From contig CBDBIG010000003.1 of the NCBI GenBank assembly GCA_965205845.1, forward strand, positions 1-64,000: a stretch of 64,000 bases of DNA. Reading direction: 5' to 3'. The position numbers were made by a program, and so were the translations under genes. Positions 17,448 through 26,061 of the stretch are shown here, in pieces (the first letter of the stretch is position 1; every line of letters starts with the position of its first letter). A model generated the notes under the pieces. The model ran no database searches. It was not told the DNA's origin and worked only from the letters and a program-made list of their open reading frames with translations. Source of the DNA: CBDBIG01 sp965205845 [NCBI: bacterium]. GTDB lineage: Bacteria > SAR324.

Positions 17448-17674
17448 TATCCCACCGCGCTGGCAACGAGTTGAAAAACGCCCAAAGCAACCCCTGCCAA
17501 AAAAATGCCTACGGCGAGATTGCCTTCTTTAAGCGCGTCTTCAAAAGACACACTAGGAAACAAAATTTTATCCATTAAGCGTAACACGCCAAGGGTCAGT
17601 GCTGTTGCCACCACGGCTACAGCAAACAAGGTGGCGATGGTTAAATAGGTTGCGGGGGTTAAAATGGCCTCCAT
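17447..17674 (-). CDS. DUF350-like small membrane protein, holin candidate
   Basis: A 75-residue protein with two membrane segments (TIATLFAVAVVATALTLGVL and LAVGIFLAGVALGVFQLVAS). The middle LMDKILFPSVSFEDALKEGNLAVGIF matches the DUF350 pattern (D-K, then GN-A-A). I chose the ATG at 17674 because GGAG lies seven bases upstream; an ATG two codons earlier is too close to it. Sitting directly before the endolysin, it is the best holin candidate, by inference only. Confidence 0.65.
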   Translation of the reverse strand: MEAILTPATYLTIATLFAVAVVATALTLGVLRLMDKILFPSVSFEDALKEGNLAVGIFLAGVALGVFQLVASAVG

Positions 17675-17748
17675 GCACATACTCCTTTTAGGTGGGGGTG
17701 GTTTTAAAAACCAGTCTACCCGAGGAATGGGACATAAAAAATGCTACG

Positions 17749-18972
17749 CTAGTGCACACTCTGTTGGCGGGCTTGAAGGCTTTTGTGTGTGCTGTGTGTG
17801 TAAAGTGCCTCCAGTTTTTTGCGGGTATCTGCGCTGGCCCCTCGTTTCGATCGGCGCCCCTCGGCCTCGTTCACATAGCGGCTAATCTCTGCGCGCTCTA
17901 TTCCTAACTTTATGGCAACCGCCTCCCATGTTCCTTGCACTTGGGCTAGGTTGCGCAGCCAATGGACCACGCTACGCATTACAAAACGCGGGTCGCCTGT
18001 GGCGCTGTGGCGTTTTGTGGCAAAGGCTGTGGCGCTGTGGCGTTTTGTGGCAAGGGCTGTGGCATGGGCGGTTGTTTTGTGGCAAGGGCTGTGGCGCTGT
18101 GGCGTTTTGTGGCAAAGGCTGTGGCATGGGCTTTGTGGCTGCCACATGTGGCTGGGACTGTGGCGTTTTGTGGCAAGGGCTGTGGCGCTGTGGCGTTTTG
18201 TGGCAAAGGCTGTGGCACTGTGGCGCTGTGGCAAGGGCTGTGGCAAGGGCTGTGGCAAGGGCTGTGGCAAGGGCTGTGGCAAGGGCTGTGGCAAGGGCTT
18301 TGTGGCTGCCACATGTGGCACTGTGGCGTTTTGTGGCAAGGGCTGTGGCGCTGTGGCGTTTTGTGGCAAGGGCTTTGTGGCTGCCACATGTGGCTTTGTG
18401 GCAAGGTTGGCTTGGTAGCATGCTTGGCGCAAGGTGTGCACTGCCAGGAGATTGATGGCTTGAAAAAACACCAAAGAAAACAACAACGGCAACAAGGGGG
18501 CTGCCTCGCCCCAGACGGAAGGCGTGCCCTTGGCGCGCAAGGTGGCGAGGGCGGCACGGGCGCTGGCTTCCCTCGCCTCTGCGGCGGTGATTTGGCCATG
18601 CCAGCCAATGCGCTGAACGGCAAGGGCTTGGTAGCGTTTTTTGTCGTGCTGCGCTTGGCTTAAGGCGTGTTGGTAGGCATTCATCTGTGCTATCTGCGCA
18701 TGCGCCCCTTGCAGGCGGGCAATCACAGGTTGCCCCACCTGCCACAAGGGCGCGCTTAAAATAGCCAAGGCTGCCAACAGCCCAAGGATGCGCGCCCCCA
18801 CCCCGCGCTGGAATAACAACCACAAAGCAGCCCCCTCCAAGGTAAGCGACCAAACAACCCCCAGCACAGGACCGCTTAGTGCTTGCCAAAAAGGCAAAGC
18901 ATGGGCTTGCAAAAGTACGAGGCCTGCCAGTAATAAGGCGCAGGCACAGATGGTGTTAGCGTGTTTTTTCAT
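17749..18972 (-). CDS. membrane protein with a long Leu-Pro-Gln repeat region and C-terminal HTH-like segment
   Basis: About 407 residues from the ATG at 18972, which overlaps the Mor-like gene by 17 bases. Residues 1 to 95 hold three or four membrane helices; residues 100 to 170 form an Ala-rich coiled segment followed by another helix (LLPLLFSLVFFQAINLLAV). Then come about 130 residues of LPQ, CHK and ATK-type repeats encoded by 12-base and longer repeats. The last 80 residues (GTWEAVAIKLGIERAEISRYVNEAEG) look like a helix-turn-helix. I do not recognise a family. The repeats keep all three frames open, so expansion can change the C-terminus without an early stop. Confidence 0.6.
   Translation of the reverse strand: MKKHANTICACALLLAGLVLLQAHALPFWQALSGPVLGVVWSLTLEGAALWLLFQRGVGARILGLLAALAILSAPLWQVGQPVIARLQGAHAQIAQMNAYQHALSQAQHDKKRYQALAVQRIGWHGQITAAEAREASARAALATLRAKGTPSVWGEAAPLLPLLFSLVFFQAINLLAVHTLRQACYQANLATKPHVAATKPLPQNATAPQPLPQNATVPHVAATKPLPQPLPQPLPQPLPQPLPQPLPQRHSATAFATKRHSATALATKRHSPSHMWQPQSPCHSLCHKTPQRHSPCHKTTAHATALATKRHSATAFATKRHSATGDPRFVMRSVVHWLRNLAQVQGTWEAVAIKLGIERAEISRYVNEAEGRRSKRGASADTRKKLEALYTHSTHKSLQARQQSVH
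17995..18412. repeat. nested tandem repeats, including nearly six copies of a 12-bp unit
   Basis: The segment consists of alternating words such as GGCGCTGTGGCGTTTTGT, GGCAAGGGCTGT and TGGCTGCCACATGTGGCT. At 18230 to 18300 the 12-base unit GGCAAGGGCTGT is repeated almost six times without change. All six reading frames are open across much of it, a consequence of the T/G-only and C/A-only composition rather than six genes. It lies inside the coding region of the membrane protein. Confidence 0.9.
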
Positions 18973-19444
18973 GGCATGATAAAACCTCATAGACTGCACG
19001 CCGCTTAAGCCTCCAGCGCGCGCAAAGTGTTTTGATGGAGCTTCCTTGCTCGCGCTCGGCACGGATTGCACGGTTGCGCGCATGCAAAAATGCTTTTTCA
19101 ATTTTGGGGATCTTCACGGCCTCGGCCTCCCATGCGTTCATAATGGGGTCCATTTTGTGGGCAATGTTAGCGGGCAACAACGCCACCACCCGCTCGGGCG
19201 TGTAGCGCTTGCCTGGGTGTTTTGCACAAAAAACAATGGCCTCGGCCACCCCGCATTGGCGGGCAAATGCGCCCAAAAAGCGATAGCGCGTTAAATCGCC
19301 CGGTTGCAAGTGGGCCAGCAGGGCAGCCACCTGGCTGTGCTCCTTTTGCCCTTTTTTAACAGGCCGCAAGCAAGGGAGGGGCTTACCAAAAAAAGAGAGC
19401 TGCATTGTTGGCATAGTCACCCCAACCTCCGTTACTTTTTCCAC
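18956..19444 (-). CDS. Mor-like middle-operon transcription activator
   Basis: A 162-residue protein. The central part RYRFLGAFARQCGVAEAIVFCAKHPGKRYTPERV resembles the dimerisation region of Mor/C activators, and IEKAFLHARNRAIRAEREQGSSIKTLCARWRLKRRAVYEVL matches their C-terminal helix-turn-helix. In Mu, Mor turns on the late activator after early transcription; here the gene lies between early and late genes as expected. It overlaps its neighbours on both sides. The match is by pattern, so moderate. Confidence 0.65.
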   Translation of the reverse strand: MEKVTEVGVTMPTMQLSFFGKPLPCLRPVKKGQKEHSQVAALLAHLQPGDLTRYRFLGAFARQCGVAEAIVFCAKHPGKRYTPERVVALLPANIAHKMDPIMNAWEAEAVKIPKIEKAFLHARNRAIRAEREQGSSIKTLCARWRLKRRAVYEVLSCHEKTR

Positions 19445-19770
19445 AAGGCTTCCATGTGTGCGGCAACCTTGATAATGCCCAGCCCCCTGTGCTTTAAAAA
19501 CTTGGTCGTCTCTTTAAGTTCCTCGGCAGTGGTGGCGTAAAAATACCCCGCCCCTGGACAGCCACAAAGGGGTTCGCCTTGGGCGCGCAAATAGGCCAGG
19601 CCTTTTTGAAACACGCTGGCACTTGGCATGCCCAAGGCCTGCATGATGTCTTCTGCTTTAGCCGCAGACTGCTTGCCCATCAGGTGAAGGCGAAAGTGCT
19701 TTAAGACATGCGCTTTAAACAGGTATTGTTGGTGGGTTTCGTCACCCTCCCAAACGGGGGTTTTTGCCAT
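19432..19770 (-). CDS. winged-helix phage protein
   Basis: A 112-residue protein with a winged-helix layout: IMQALGMPSASVFQKGLAYLRAQGEPLCGCPGAGYFYATTAEEL. The G-P-(I/L)-C-x(n)-GYFYA hairpin is the wing seen in small DNA-binding proteins of Mu-like early regions. The target is unknown. It starts 15 bases after the GemA stop and overlaps the Mor-like gene. Confidence 0.65.
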   Translation of the reverse strand: MAKTPVWEGDETHQQYLFKAHVLKHFRLHLMGKQSAAKAEDIMQALGMPSASVFQKGLAYLRAQGEPLCGCPGAGYFYATTAEELKETTKFLKHRGLGIIKVAAHMEALWKK

Positions 19771-19785
19771 GCTGCCCTCAGGTGG

Positions 19786-20295
19786 TTATTTTTGGCGCGC
19801 TTGGCGCCTTTTGGTTGGGCGCTTTGAGACGCCAAGGTGATAATTAAGGGCAGCAATCACGGCTTTGAGGTCATCGCTCCTTGCCCACTCCCAGCGTTCG
19901 ACCTTGGATTGCCGTTGTAAAATGGCAAGCCCATAGGCCCAGGTTTTACCCGCCTCACCTAACAGGGCTTCAATTTTGCTTAGTTGCGCCTCACCTTCGC
20001 CTCCTCTAAGGCGGGGACGCCCTGGGGCATCAAGCCCAAGGTATTTGCCTCCGCGTTGGCGCAAACTTGTGCTAGGCGCTTGTTTTTGTGGGACGCCGCC
20101 CGTAAAAAGGAGGTCTGCCGCTTGACTTAAGTGCTCGGTGCTCAGGTTTTTTGCGCTGCGCACCCCGTAGTTGCTTTGCAACCAGTCGCGGTATTGGGCA
20201 TCGTCCCAACCCATTTTGCTCGATTGGGCGTGCAGGGCCGCGTATTTTTTATTGCGGTAGGCTTGCTCGTTGGGGCAAAAGGATTTGGTTTTCAT
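19786..20295 (-). CDS. GemA-like protein (Mu gp16, DUF1018)
   Basis: A 169-residue protein with the DUF1018 signature: YAALHAQSSKMGWDDAQYRDWLQSNYGVRSAKNLSTEHLSQAADLL. In Mu, GemA modulates host gene expression and DNA supercoiling. I chose the ATG at 20295, preceded by GAGGAGGG at good spacing; a longer frame upstream belongs to another small gene. The C-terminal RPTKRRQARQK is strongly basic. Confidence 0.85.
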   Translation of the reverse strand: MKTKSFCPNEQAYRNKKYAALHAQSSKMGWDDAQYRDWLQSNYGVRSAKNLSTEHLSQAADLLFTGGVPQKQAPSTSLRQRGGKYLGLDAPGRPRLRGGEGEAQLSKIEALLGEAGKTWAYGLAILQRQSKVERWEWARSDDLKAVIAALNYHLGVSKRPTKRRQARQK

Positions 20296-20399
20296 GGGCC
20301 CTCCTCGCACATTTCCAACATGCCGTAGGCAGCGAACCCACCCATAAAAACCCCAAATCCGCTCACGATGGCGTCGCAAAGCGTTTGCAAAAAACTCAT
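20292..20399 (-). CDS. 35-residue membrane peptide
   Basis: A short frame from ATG 20399 encodes MSFLQTLCDAIVSGFGVFMG followed by GFAAYGMLEMCEEGP, a single hydrophobic helix with an acidic end. GAGGTGG lies four bases before the start, and the stop overlaps the GemA start as ATGA, so coupling with GemA is likely. Unknown function; small early proteins of this kind are common in Mu-like phages. Confidence 0.5.
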   Translation of the reverse strand: MSFLQTLCDAIVSGFGVFMGGFAAYGMLEMCEEGP

Positions 20400-20430
20400 A
20401 GCGCCACCTCATGCGCAAGGGTCGCTTTTT

Positions 20431-20679
20431 TTATAGCGTGATGCATATTCCAACCTGGGGGATGGTTTGGGCTTGCATGTGGGGACTCCTTATTAAGGGT
20501 GTCAGGGTGTGGTTTAAAGGGGGGGCATCCCTTTTTCTAAGCGTGCGCCAACATAAACCTTTGGCGTTTTCATCTATAGCCCTCCTTGCCAGCGTTGTAG
20601 CCCTGCGCGGGGTCGGTTGCTGGGGCGAACAAACCCCCTCCTGCCTTGGCCACGCAAAAAAAAGAGGTTTTTTACCCAT
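20431..20679 (-). CDS. hypothetical small early phage protein
   Basis: An 82-residue basic, Pro/Arg-rich frame starting at ATG 20679, three bases after the stop of a 23-residue peptide. No domain is recognisable. It may be a real early protein or a chance frame; the tight spacing to its neighbour is the only support. Confidence 0.35.
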   Translation of the reverse strand: MGKKPLFFAWPRQEGVCSPQQPTPRRATTLARRAIDENAKGLCWRTLRKRDAPPLNHTLTPLIRSPHMQAQTIPQVGICITL

Positions 20680-20682
20680 GCC

Positions 20683-20754
20683 TTATAGGCGCGTCTCCCC
20701 TTTGAGATGCCATTTTTGTCGTGCTGCGCTTAAACTGTTGATGTCAATTTTCAT
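20683..20754 (-). CDS. 23-residue early peptide with strong ribosome site
   Basis: ATG 20754 is preceded by AAAGGAGACCCGTC, an almost perfect ribosome binding site. The peptide is MKIDINSLSAARQKWHLKGE followed by TRL. The good signal suggests translation; no family is recognised. Confidence 0.45.
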   Translation of the reverse strand: MKIDINSLSAARQKWHLKGETRL

Positions 20755-20862
20755 GACGGGTCTCCTTTATTTATTTAAGCAAAACATGGGGCTGCTTGTG
20801 TGCCGCGTATAAATGCGAACAGGCAGGTGCACGCAGACGCCTGTTTTTGGGCTTGATCGGGT

Positions 20863-21895
20863 TCATTCGCTAACTCCTCCCCGCTCGGAATAAGCGGTTT
20901 TAAGGTGGCTTAGGCTAAGGGCCTGCCGTGCCCCGTTTGCCGCCAGGCTGGCCAAGCGTAGGGTTTTGGTAACCTCACGCAGTGCGCCGTGGCCGTGACC
21001 AATTTTGATTAAAAAGCCAAGGGCTTTCTGCTCGCTTACTCCCCATGCTTGGGCAATGGCCTCTACATCGGCACGGCGGGCTTTTTTGGGGTTTAACACC
21101 TTGCCAACGCGGCTAAACAACTGGGCATACTCTGCCGAGCGCGGGCCGCTCATCCGGGTGTAGACGCTCTCGTTGCCCATGAACACCAGGGCGCAAGCAG
21201 TGGCATCGTGCAAAGCGCGTAGGCATTCCAAGGCGGGGCGGGTAAGGTGCTGTGCCTCGTCTATAATCAGCAGGGCGTCTTTTTTTGAGAGATAGGCTGA
21301 GAAGCATGCGGTAAACCACATCTCCCCCGCGTCCGTCCGCGCGCTGGCTTGGGGCAAGGGCAAACAAAAGGGCTTTAAGGCAGGCAGGGGCGCTGGCAAA
21401 ACTGGGCACCATTGTGCACACCCAGCAATTAGGGCGGGTTTGGGCGTAGTGCTGGGCGGTGATGGTTTTGCCAACCCCTGCGCCACCGCACACCACCGCG
21501 ATGTCGCGGCTTAGGTGGGCGTAGGCAATGGCCATGCCGATTTGGCGGGCTGTGGGGGTTTCTATCCAGTCTGCGCCCTTGCTGGGCAAAAAGGCGGTTT
21601 GGCAGGCTTGGTCTTCTAGCCATTGGCAAACCTTGGCTTCAAGGGCGGCGTTATCGCCCGTGTACTTGCCGTTAAGCCAGCGCGAAAGCGCTGTTGCCCC
21701 GCACCCAATCCGCTTGGCCGCATCGGCTTGGGACAGGCACTGCTCGGTTAAGACCGTCTGTAGCCCCGACCGCAAAATTGACGCCTGATTGCTCGCCTCG
21801 GCGGCGGGCAATGGGGACTTTGCTAACGGGGTGAGTGGTGGCTGATCGCCCTCTTGCACCACCTGTAAACTAGGGGTTGCCTTTGCTTGGTGCAT
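20863..21895 (-). pseudogene. MuB-like transposition ATPase, +1 frameshift at an A7 run
   Basis: The N-terminal frame (from ATG 21895) has a helix-turn-helix (LSQADAAKRIGCGATALSRWL) and an AAA+ Walker A (VVCGGAGVGKTITAQHY). The C-terminal frame (stop 20863) has Walker B (ALLIIDEAQHLTRPALECL), sensor-like CALVFMGNES and the MuB end. The join is at seven A bases near 21287: six would fuse LSLSLKK to DALLIIDEAQ directly. The restored protein is about 343 residues, near Mu B (312). MuB selects targets and activates MuA. As sequenced it is inactive unless slippage on the A-run rescues it. Confidence 0.88.
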
Positions 21896-21993
21896 GTTTT
21901 ATACTCCATGTATTGTGTTGGTTGGCGGGGCTCTATGCCCCGCGGTTTAAGCCCTGCTACGGTTCTTGGCTGTCCGTGTGGGGCTTTTTGGTT

Positions 21994-23932
21994 TTAAAAG
22001 CCCTCCACCTGGCGCTGTGCTTCCATTTGTTTAAGGGCGTTTTCCAGCCCCCTGTTAAAGTTCTCTCTCTCCTCTTGGCTTACCTCTTCGTCTGACTTGC
22101 GCTGGGCAAACACCCCCGTGATGATTTTGGACGTGTGCTCCTCGGCTGGGGGCGCGCCCGTGCTAAGCCCCGCCGCCACCTCGGCCGCACTTAGGGTGCG
22201 CTGGGCGGCCAGTTCTTCTTTGGTGGCTTTTTTGTGCTGTTTTTGCGCCTTGGCATGGGCCCTGGCGGCGGCTTGATCGGTATACCCAATCGCGGCAATA
22301 CAAGGCGCAAAGCACACCAGACGCCCATCGGGGGTTTCAACCTGCACGCCATCGCGCGGGGCGTCGGGGTCAAAGCGCACCGTGAGATGCTTGCCGGCGT
22401 AGGGGGCTAGTTTTTTGTGCCAGAAACGGTTGCCCAAAATCCTAACGCTGGCATCGTCGCGGTGAGCCAACACCTTCTCGGCTGCCATCAAAAAGGCGCG
22501 CTGCTGCTGGGGTGTGGCTTTGGTGATTGGGGCTTGGGCGTAGCTCTGGTTGTAAACCGCATCAAAACTGCGCCCGTTGCACACGCCCCCGGTGCGCCCC
22601 GTTTGGGCATTGTGCAAGGCAATTTGCCGGTTTGCGTGGGTCCGAAAGGCTTCAATCTCAATCGCCTTGCTGGCATAGTTCTCGGGCTTGGCGCTGGGGC
22701 TGTTGCCCGTGTAGGCGCCCGCGCAAAAGGGGTGCTTTGCAATGCTTTCACACAGGTCTTTAAAGGCGCGTTCAATGGGCTTTGATTGGCCATGATAGGG
22801 CATTGCCCAGTGGATTTTGCAGCCCAAAGCCGTGAGCAAACCTTGGGGTTCTTCTGCCTTGATTTTAAAGCGAAAGCGGTTTTTAGCCCCGCCCGTTAGC
22901 CACTTGCTAGCAAAGGCGCGCCCGTTGTCGAGCAGCACGGCTTGGGGCACGCCGTGGTTTTTAAGCAGGTCGGCAAAAGCTAAACGCACCAACAAGGTGC
23001 TCTCGTTTAAGCCAATCCGCCAAGCCACAATTTTGCCCCTCGTAAACATCCTGCAAGGCAAGCAACATGGGGCGCACGGGCTTTTTTTGCCCTGGCCACT
23101 TGGTAAAAACATCAAAGCGGTGACCATCGCCGCAAACCAAGGCCAGCGCAAAAAGGTCTTTTGCGGTGCGCTCTTGGGCGGGGTAGGTGTTTTCTAATGC
23201 CCCTTCGCCGCGCCTTGCTAGCATAATCGTAGGGCGTGACACCTCGCGCTTTAGCCTGCGGGTAAGGGTTTTTAAACTGGGCAGTTGCCAGTCGTTTTGG
23301 GCGGCTGCCTGTTGCAAGCGGCGGTAGCAAGCCGTGGCGCTGGGGCGTTCGGGGCGCAAATAGTCGCTTTTGTAGATACTCCAAGCCTCAAGGGTGCCAT
23401 TGGCCGTTTGTTGCCCGCCGCCGTGGCTGGGCGCAAGCATCGGAAGCCAGTCGGTGATTGGGTAGGAACGCACCCGCTCAAGCCAACGGAACACGGTTTT
23501 ACGGTCGGGGGCTGCCCCCTGTTTTTGCAGGGCTGCGATGGCTTGGTTGCGGGTTAAGCCGTTGCTCTCCAGTGCAAGCAGGGCCATTAAAACCGCCATG
23601 CGCTTGTGGCCTTGTTTTTGCTGGCTCCCAGGCAAACGGCCAAACGCATCCCAACGCTGAATTGAAGAAGAGGATGCGCCATCCTTGGCGCGTTTCATGG
23701 CCTGCTTGCCCTCCTTTGTGTGGGTTGTATACCAGCGCATTGCCAATGCCGCCTGAACTGCCCTGGGCAGGCTGCCAAAATGGTATTCCTTGCCGCCGCC
23801 ACAGCCTATGGGTGAACGTGAGAGTGACTGAAAACGCCAGGCTTCTTTGTCGGCCATGCGGCGTATTACGCGTTCATTTATTGACAAACCCGCCACACCG
23901 ACCAATTCTTGTGCGCTGTACCATTGTTGCAT
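21994..23932 (-). pseudogene. MuA-like DDE transposase, +1 frameshift at a GGGG run
   Basis: The first frame starts at ATG 23932 (AAAGGAT upstream) with the winged-helix WYSAQELVGVAGLSINERVI and holds the first catalytic Asp in VCGDGHRFDVFTKW. The second frame (stop 21994) holds the second Asp in AVLLDNGRAFASKWL and the Glu in KPIERAFKDLCESI, then the Mu-type C-terminal domain. Removing one G from GGGG near 23043 joins VYEG to KIVAWRIGLNESTL. The restored length is about 645 residues (Mu A is 663). The break falls between catalytic residues, so no active enzyme can come from either part. Confidence 0.92.
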
Positions 23933-24100
23933 GCTGCTGTATCCTTTTTTATACAAACAATTCGCCCGTCTGCGAGTTTCGCCCATCGTTTAGGCCAGAT
24001 TTCCCAAAGTGGAACTTGAATAATTTTTGTTGCGCAGTTAAATTTTACCGTTTTTCGCAAATAAGATACTGATGTCTTTGTTTTTGTTAATTTTTTACGC

Positions 24101-24118
24101 ATCTATCAATGGATAGAT
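24101..24118. promoter_or_regulatory. perfect palindrome ATCTATC-aatg-GATAGAT, possible operator
   Basis: Two exact 7-bp arms separated by four bases, about 170 bp upstream of the MuA start and 30 bp after the end of the preceding gene. The flanks are AT-rich and no U-tract follows in the direction of transcription. A regulator site (for example Ner or a host factor) or a hairpin in the early transcript are both possible. Confidence 0.45.
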
Positions 24119-24149
24119 TGTTGCGTACTTCTTTGCACAGTTTGGAGGG

Positions 24150-24449
24150 TTAAGTACGCAATGCGGGGGTCGTGATTTCCCTCTTGTTTTTAACGAACTC
24201 AAGCTCGTATTTCACGACAACCTTGATTTCTTTGAGAGCGCAATCCAGACATGCGGGGGTCGTGATTTCCCTCTTGTTTTTAACGAACCCAAGCTTGTAT
24301 TCCACGACAGCCTTTGCGGTGGCAGTCTCAAAATTGCCGTTCTCATCTTCAAAACCCTCGGTAATCTCATAATTGTGGTCCGCATTGGGGAAGAGTTCCT
24401 GCCCGCATTTGCAGTGGGTGCTTGTGGTTTGTTGTGTTTTTAGTGCCAT
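24150..24449 (-). CDS. short zinc-binding-type early protein with duplicated C-terminus
   Basis: A 99-residue acidic protein. CKCGQEL near residue 13 and CLDC near residue 69 could bind one zinc ion. The segment VEYKLGFVKNKREITTPA is repeated about 30 residues later as VKYELEFVKNKREITTPA, but the second copy lacks the Cys pair and ends in LRT. At DNA level about 91 bases are repeated at the 3' end. The start overlaps the Ner stop by ten bases. The function is unknown. Confidence 0.65.
   Translation of the reverse strand: MALKTQQTTSTHCKCGQELFPNADHNYEITEGFEDENGNFETATAKAVVEYKLGFVKNKREITTPACLDCALKEIKVVVKYELEFVKNKREITTPALRT
24160..24345. repeat. direct repeat of ~90 bp at the 3' end of the zinc-binding protein gene
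   Basis: The stretch beginning ATGCGGGGGTCGTGATTTCC occurs at about 24161 and again at 24250. Both run through CTCTTGTTTTTAACGAAC and on to a CACGACA word, with a few substitutions. The copy nearest the stop codon replaces the normal end of the protein. Confidence 0.88.
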
Positions 24450-24766
24450 TTGGTAATGCGTCCTTGTTGGTTTGTGTTATGCCCTTGTTTCATCATGCTC
24501 CAAGCCAGCCTTTTCTTGCGGATGCCCGTGCCCATTGGCGAACCGTCCGCCTTGTAACGGCTGGGCCAAATCACCTGCGGGTGCACCCCTATAATATCGG
24601 CAATCGTTTTTTCTAAATCCGGCCAGCGCTGGATTTTGACGCGACAGCAAACGCAGGCGTAGGAATAGCCTTTTTCTTTTGAAATCCTGGTAAGGGTGTA
24701 GCCCTTTTTTGCCAAGGCTGCCCTAACGTCCATCCAATGCCAGTCTTGGGAGGTATTTGTGTCCAT
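24440..24766 (-). CDS. ner: Ner-like transcriptional regulator
   Basis: A 108-residue protein with the Nlp/Ner helix-turn-helix: DWHWMDVRAALAKKGYTLTRISKEKGYSYACV, then LEKTIADIIGVHPQVIWPSRY. The closing IWPSRY is diagnostic. Ner is the early negative regulator that acts like a Cro protein on both the early and the repressor promoters. ATG 24766 is preceded by AAAAAAGGCGTC. It is divergent from the repressor gene, as in Mu. Confidence 0.9.
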   Translation of the reverse strand: MDTNTSQDWHWMDVRAALAKKGYTLTRISKEKGYSYACVCCRVKIQRWPDLEKTIADIIGVHPQVIWPSRYKADGSPMGTGIRKKRLAWSMMKQGHNTNQQGRITKWH

Positions 24767-24957
24767 GACGCCTTTTTTGATATAATTTTTAGAAAGCGGT
24801 TTTTTAAACTAAAAATACAATAGCATTAGCGTTTAAAAAAATGCAATAGCAAATTTGTTTTTTTTTTGAGTCCGAGTTCATATTTATTTTTAAAACCACA
24901 CAAGGCAATGGAAATCCTTTGTTTATAGGGGCTAAGGACGGTTATACAGGTGAAAAT
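24767..24957. promoter_or_regulatory. divergent control region between ner and the c-type repressor
   Basis: An AT-rich 191-bp spacer between genes reading away from each other. It contains a solitary copy of GTCCGAGTT (24870 to 24878), the word that recurs in the repressor start, and near-repeats ACAATAGCA and GCAATAGCA around 24818 and 24843. AGGTGA precedes the repressor ATG. Promoters for both genes must lie here, but I cannot place them with certainty. Confidence 0.65.
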
Positions 24958-25000
24958 ATGAGTCCGAGTTTGGGTCCGAGTTCGAGTAGTAAACTCGGAC
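24870..25000. promoter_or_regulatory. four-copy word GTCCGAGTT around the repressor start (array unit 0)
   Basis: GTCCGAGTT occurs at 24870 (solitary), 24962 and 24974 (direct pair, 12 bp apart), and inverted as AACTCGGAC at 24992 to 25000. The pair and the inverted copy lie in the first 14 codons of the repressor. The same layout with other words is found in six units downstream of the gene. Likely role: operators for this repressor; this is inference from layout. Confidence 0.7.
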
Positions 25001-26061
25001 ACTTTATCAAAAGGCTCCGTCTGCTTATGCAAGGACAGACTGAAAAGTCTTTCTCTACCCAAGTAGGACTTCATCAAGCCACATTTAGGCGATATTTAGA
25101 CGGCAGCGAACCATCCAGGAAATCTTTAATTGCTATTGCAAATGGGGCTAATGTCACCATTCAATGGCTGGCCACTGGTGAGGGCCCGATGCGCCCTGTT
25201 GAAAGCCTGATGTACCCCGAGGATGAAAGCCTTGAGGAGGATATCGCGCGGATGGAGGCGAAAATGGCCCGGGAGGATGCGGAGTCGCTTCGAAAAACGG
25301 GCAAGCCTAAGGTTTGGCGGTCGTCCGATGTGGAGATGGATGAAGGGACCGCGCTGATGATCAGGGTGCATTTAGCGGAAAACAGCCGCCTGAGCAAAGA
25401 AAACGAGGCCCTGAGGGCCGCGGGCTTTGGTGGGGGGCCGGCCCCGTCCCTTGCCTTGGAGCAGGAAATTGCGGAGTTGAAGCGCAGAATTGAAGCGCAA
25501 CAAAACCTGCTGAACGACACCCATTCGATGAGGAATGATTTCGACGCCAAAAGGCGGGAAATTGAATTGCTTAAAGAGATGGCCGCGCTTAAGCAACTGG
25601 TTAAACAGCCCCCGCCCCCGCCTACCACAAGCGGTATTGCCAACATGACCCTGCTGGGCTTGGCGGAATGCGGGCTGGTGGGTTGGCAGCAAAAAAGGCC
25701 CTTAAGCGTAAAAGCGAACTGCCCCGCCGATATGAACCCCGCAGAAGACTTTGCGGTGATGGCCACGGGACACAGTCTGTTTTACGCGGGGATTGAGCCT
25801 GGCTTTATCTGTTTTTGCGCGCCTAAAAGCGAGGCACAGGTGGGGGATGTGGTGTTTGTGCTAAAGCCGAACAACCTTGCCAGTTTGGGATTGGTGAAAG
25901 AATTAAAGCGCAAAGAAGGGGGAGTAGAATGGCTGGTGCTCCAAAAATGGGACGACCCCGACCCCAAAACGGGGGAGCGAAAACCTTACACCCTGAAAGA
26001 AAACATGGACGAAATAGAACAGGTTGTGCCCGTGATTTATGTGCAACGCAGGGCGGTTTAG
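24958..26061 (+). CDS. phage c-type repressor: HTH, coiled coil and S24 peptidase-like domain
   Basis: A 367-residue protein. Residues about 12 to 75 are an XRE-like DNA-binding domain (FIKRLRLLMQGQTEKSFSTQ, QATFRRYLDGSEPSRKSLI) ending with the typical IQWLATGEGPM. Residues 130 to 225 form a coiled coil. Residues 235 to 365 are LexA/CI-type: MATGHSLFYAGIEPGF has the Ser, GLVKEL the Lys of a Ser-Lys dyad, so SOS-type self-cleavage is possible. I chose ATG 24958 (AGGTGA five bases upstream); a TTG 13 codons earlier lies in the same frame. It is the only rightward gene of the control region and maintains lysogeny. Confidence 0.88.
   Translation: MSPSLGPSSSSKLGHFIKRLRLLMQGQTEKSFSTQVGLHQATFRRYLDGSEPSRKSLIAIANGANVTIQWLATGEGPMRPVESLMYPEDESLEEDIARMEAKMAREDAESLRKTGKPKVWRSSDVEMDEGTALMIRVHLAENSRLSKENEALRAAGFGGGPAPSLALEQEIAELKRRIEAQQNLLNDTHSMRNDFDAKRREIELLKEMAALKQLVKQPPPPPTTSGIANMTLLGLAECGLVGWQQKRPLSVKANCPADMNPAEDFAVMATGHSLFYAGIEPGFICFCAPKSEAQVGDVVFVLKPNNLASLGLVKELKRKEGGVEWLVLQKWDDPDPKTGERKPYTLKENMDEIEQVVPVIYVQRRAV

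Noticed and set aside
17912-18663. Long reading frames on the plus strand and in all minus frames
   Set aside because: They arise from repeats of T/G-rich words that lack stop codons. Only the minus frame joined to the membrane helices and the HTH-like end makes sense with its neighbours.
23878-24102. 74-codon frame between the zinc-binding protein and MuA
   Set aside because: No ribosome site, overlaps the MuA start by 54 bases, and has no recognisable features; left out as weak.
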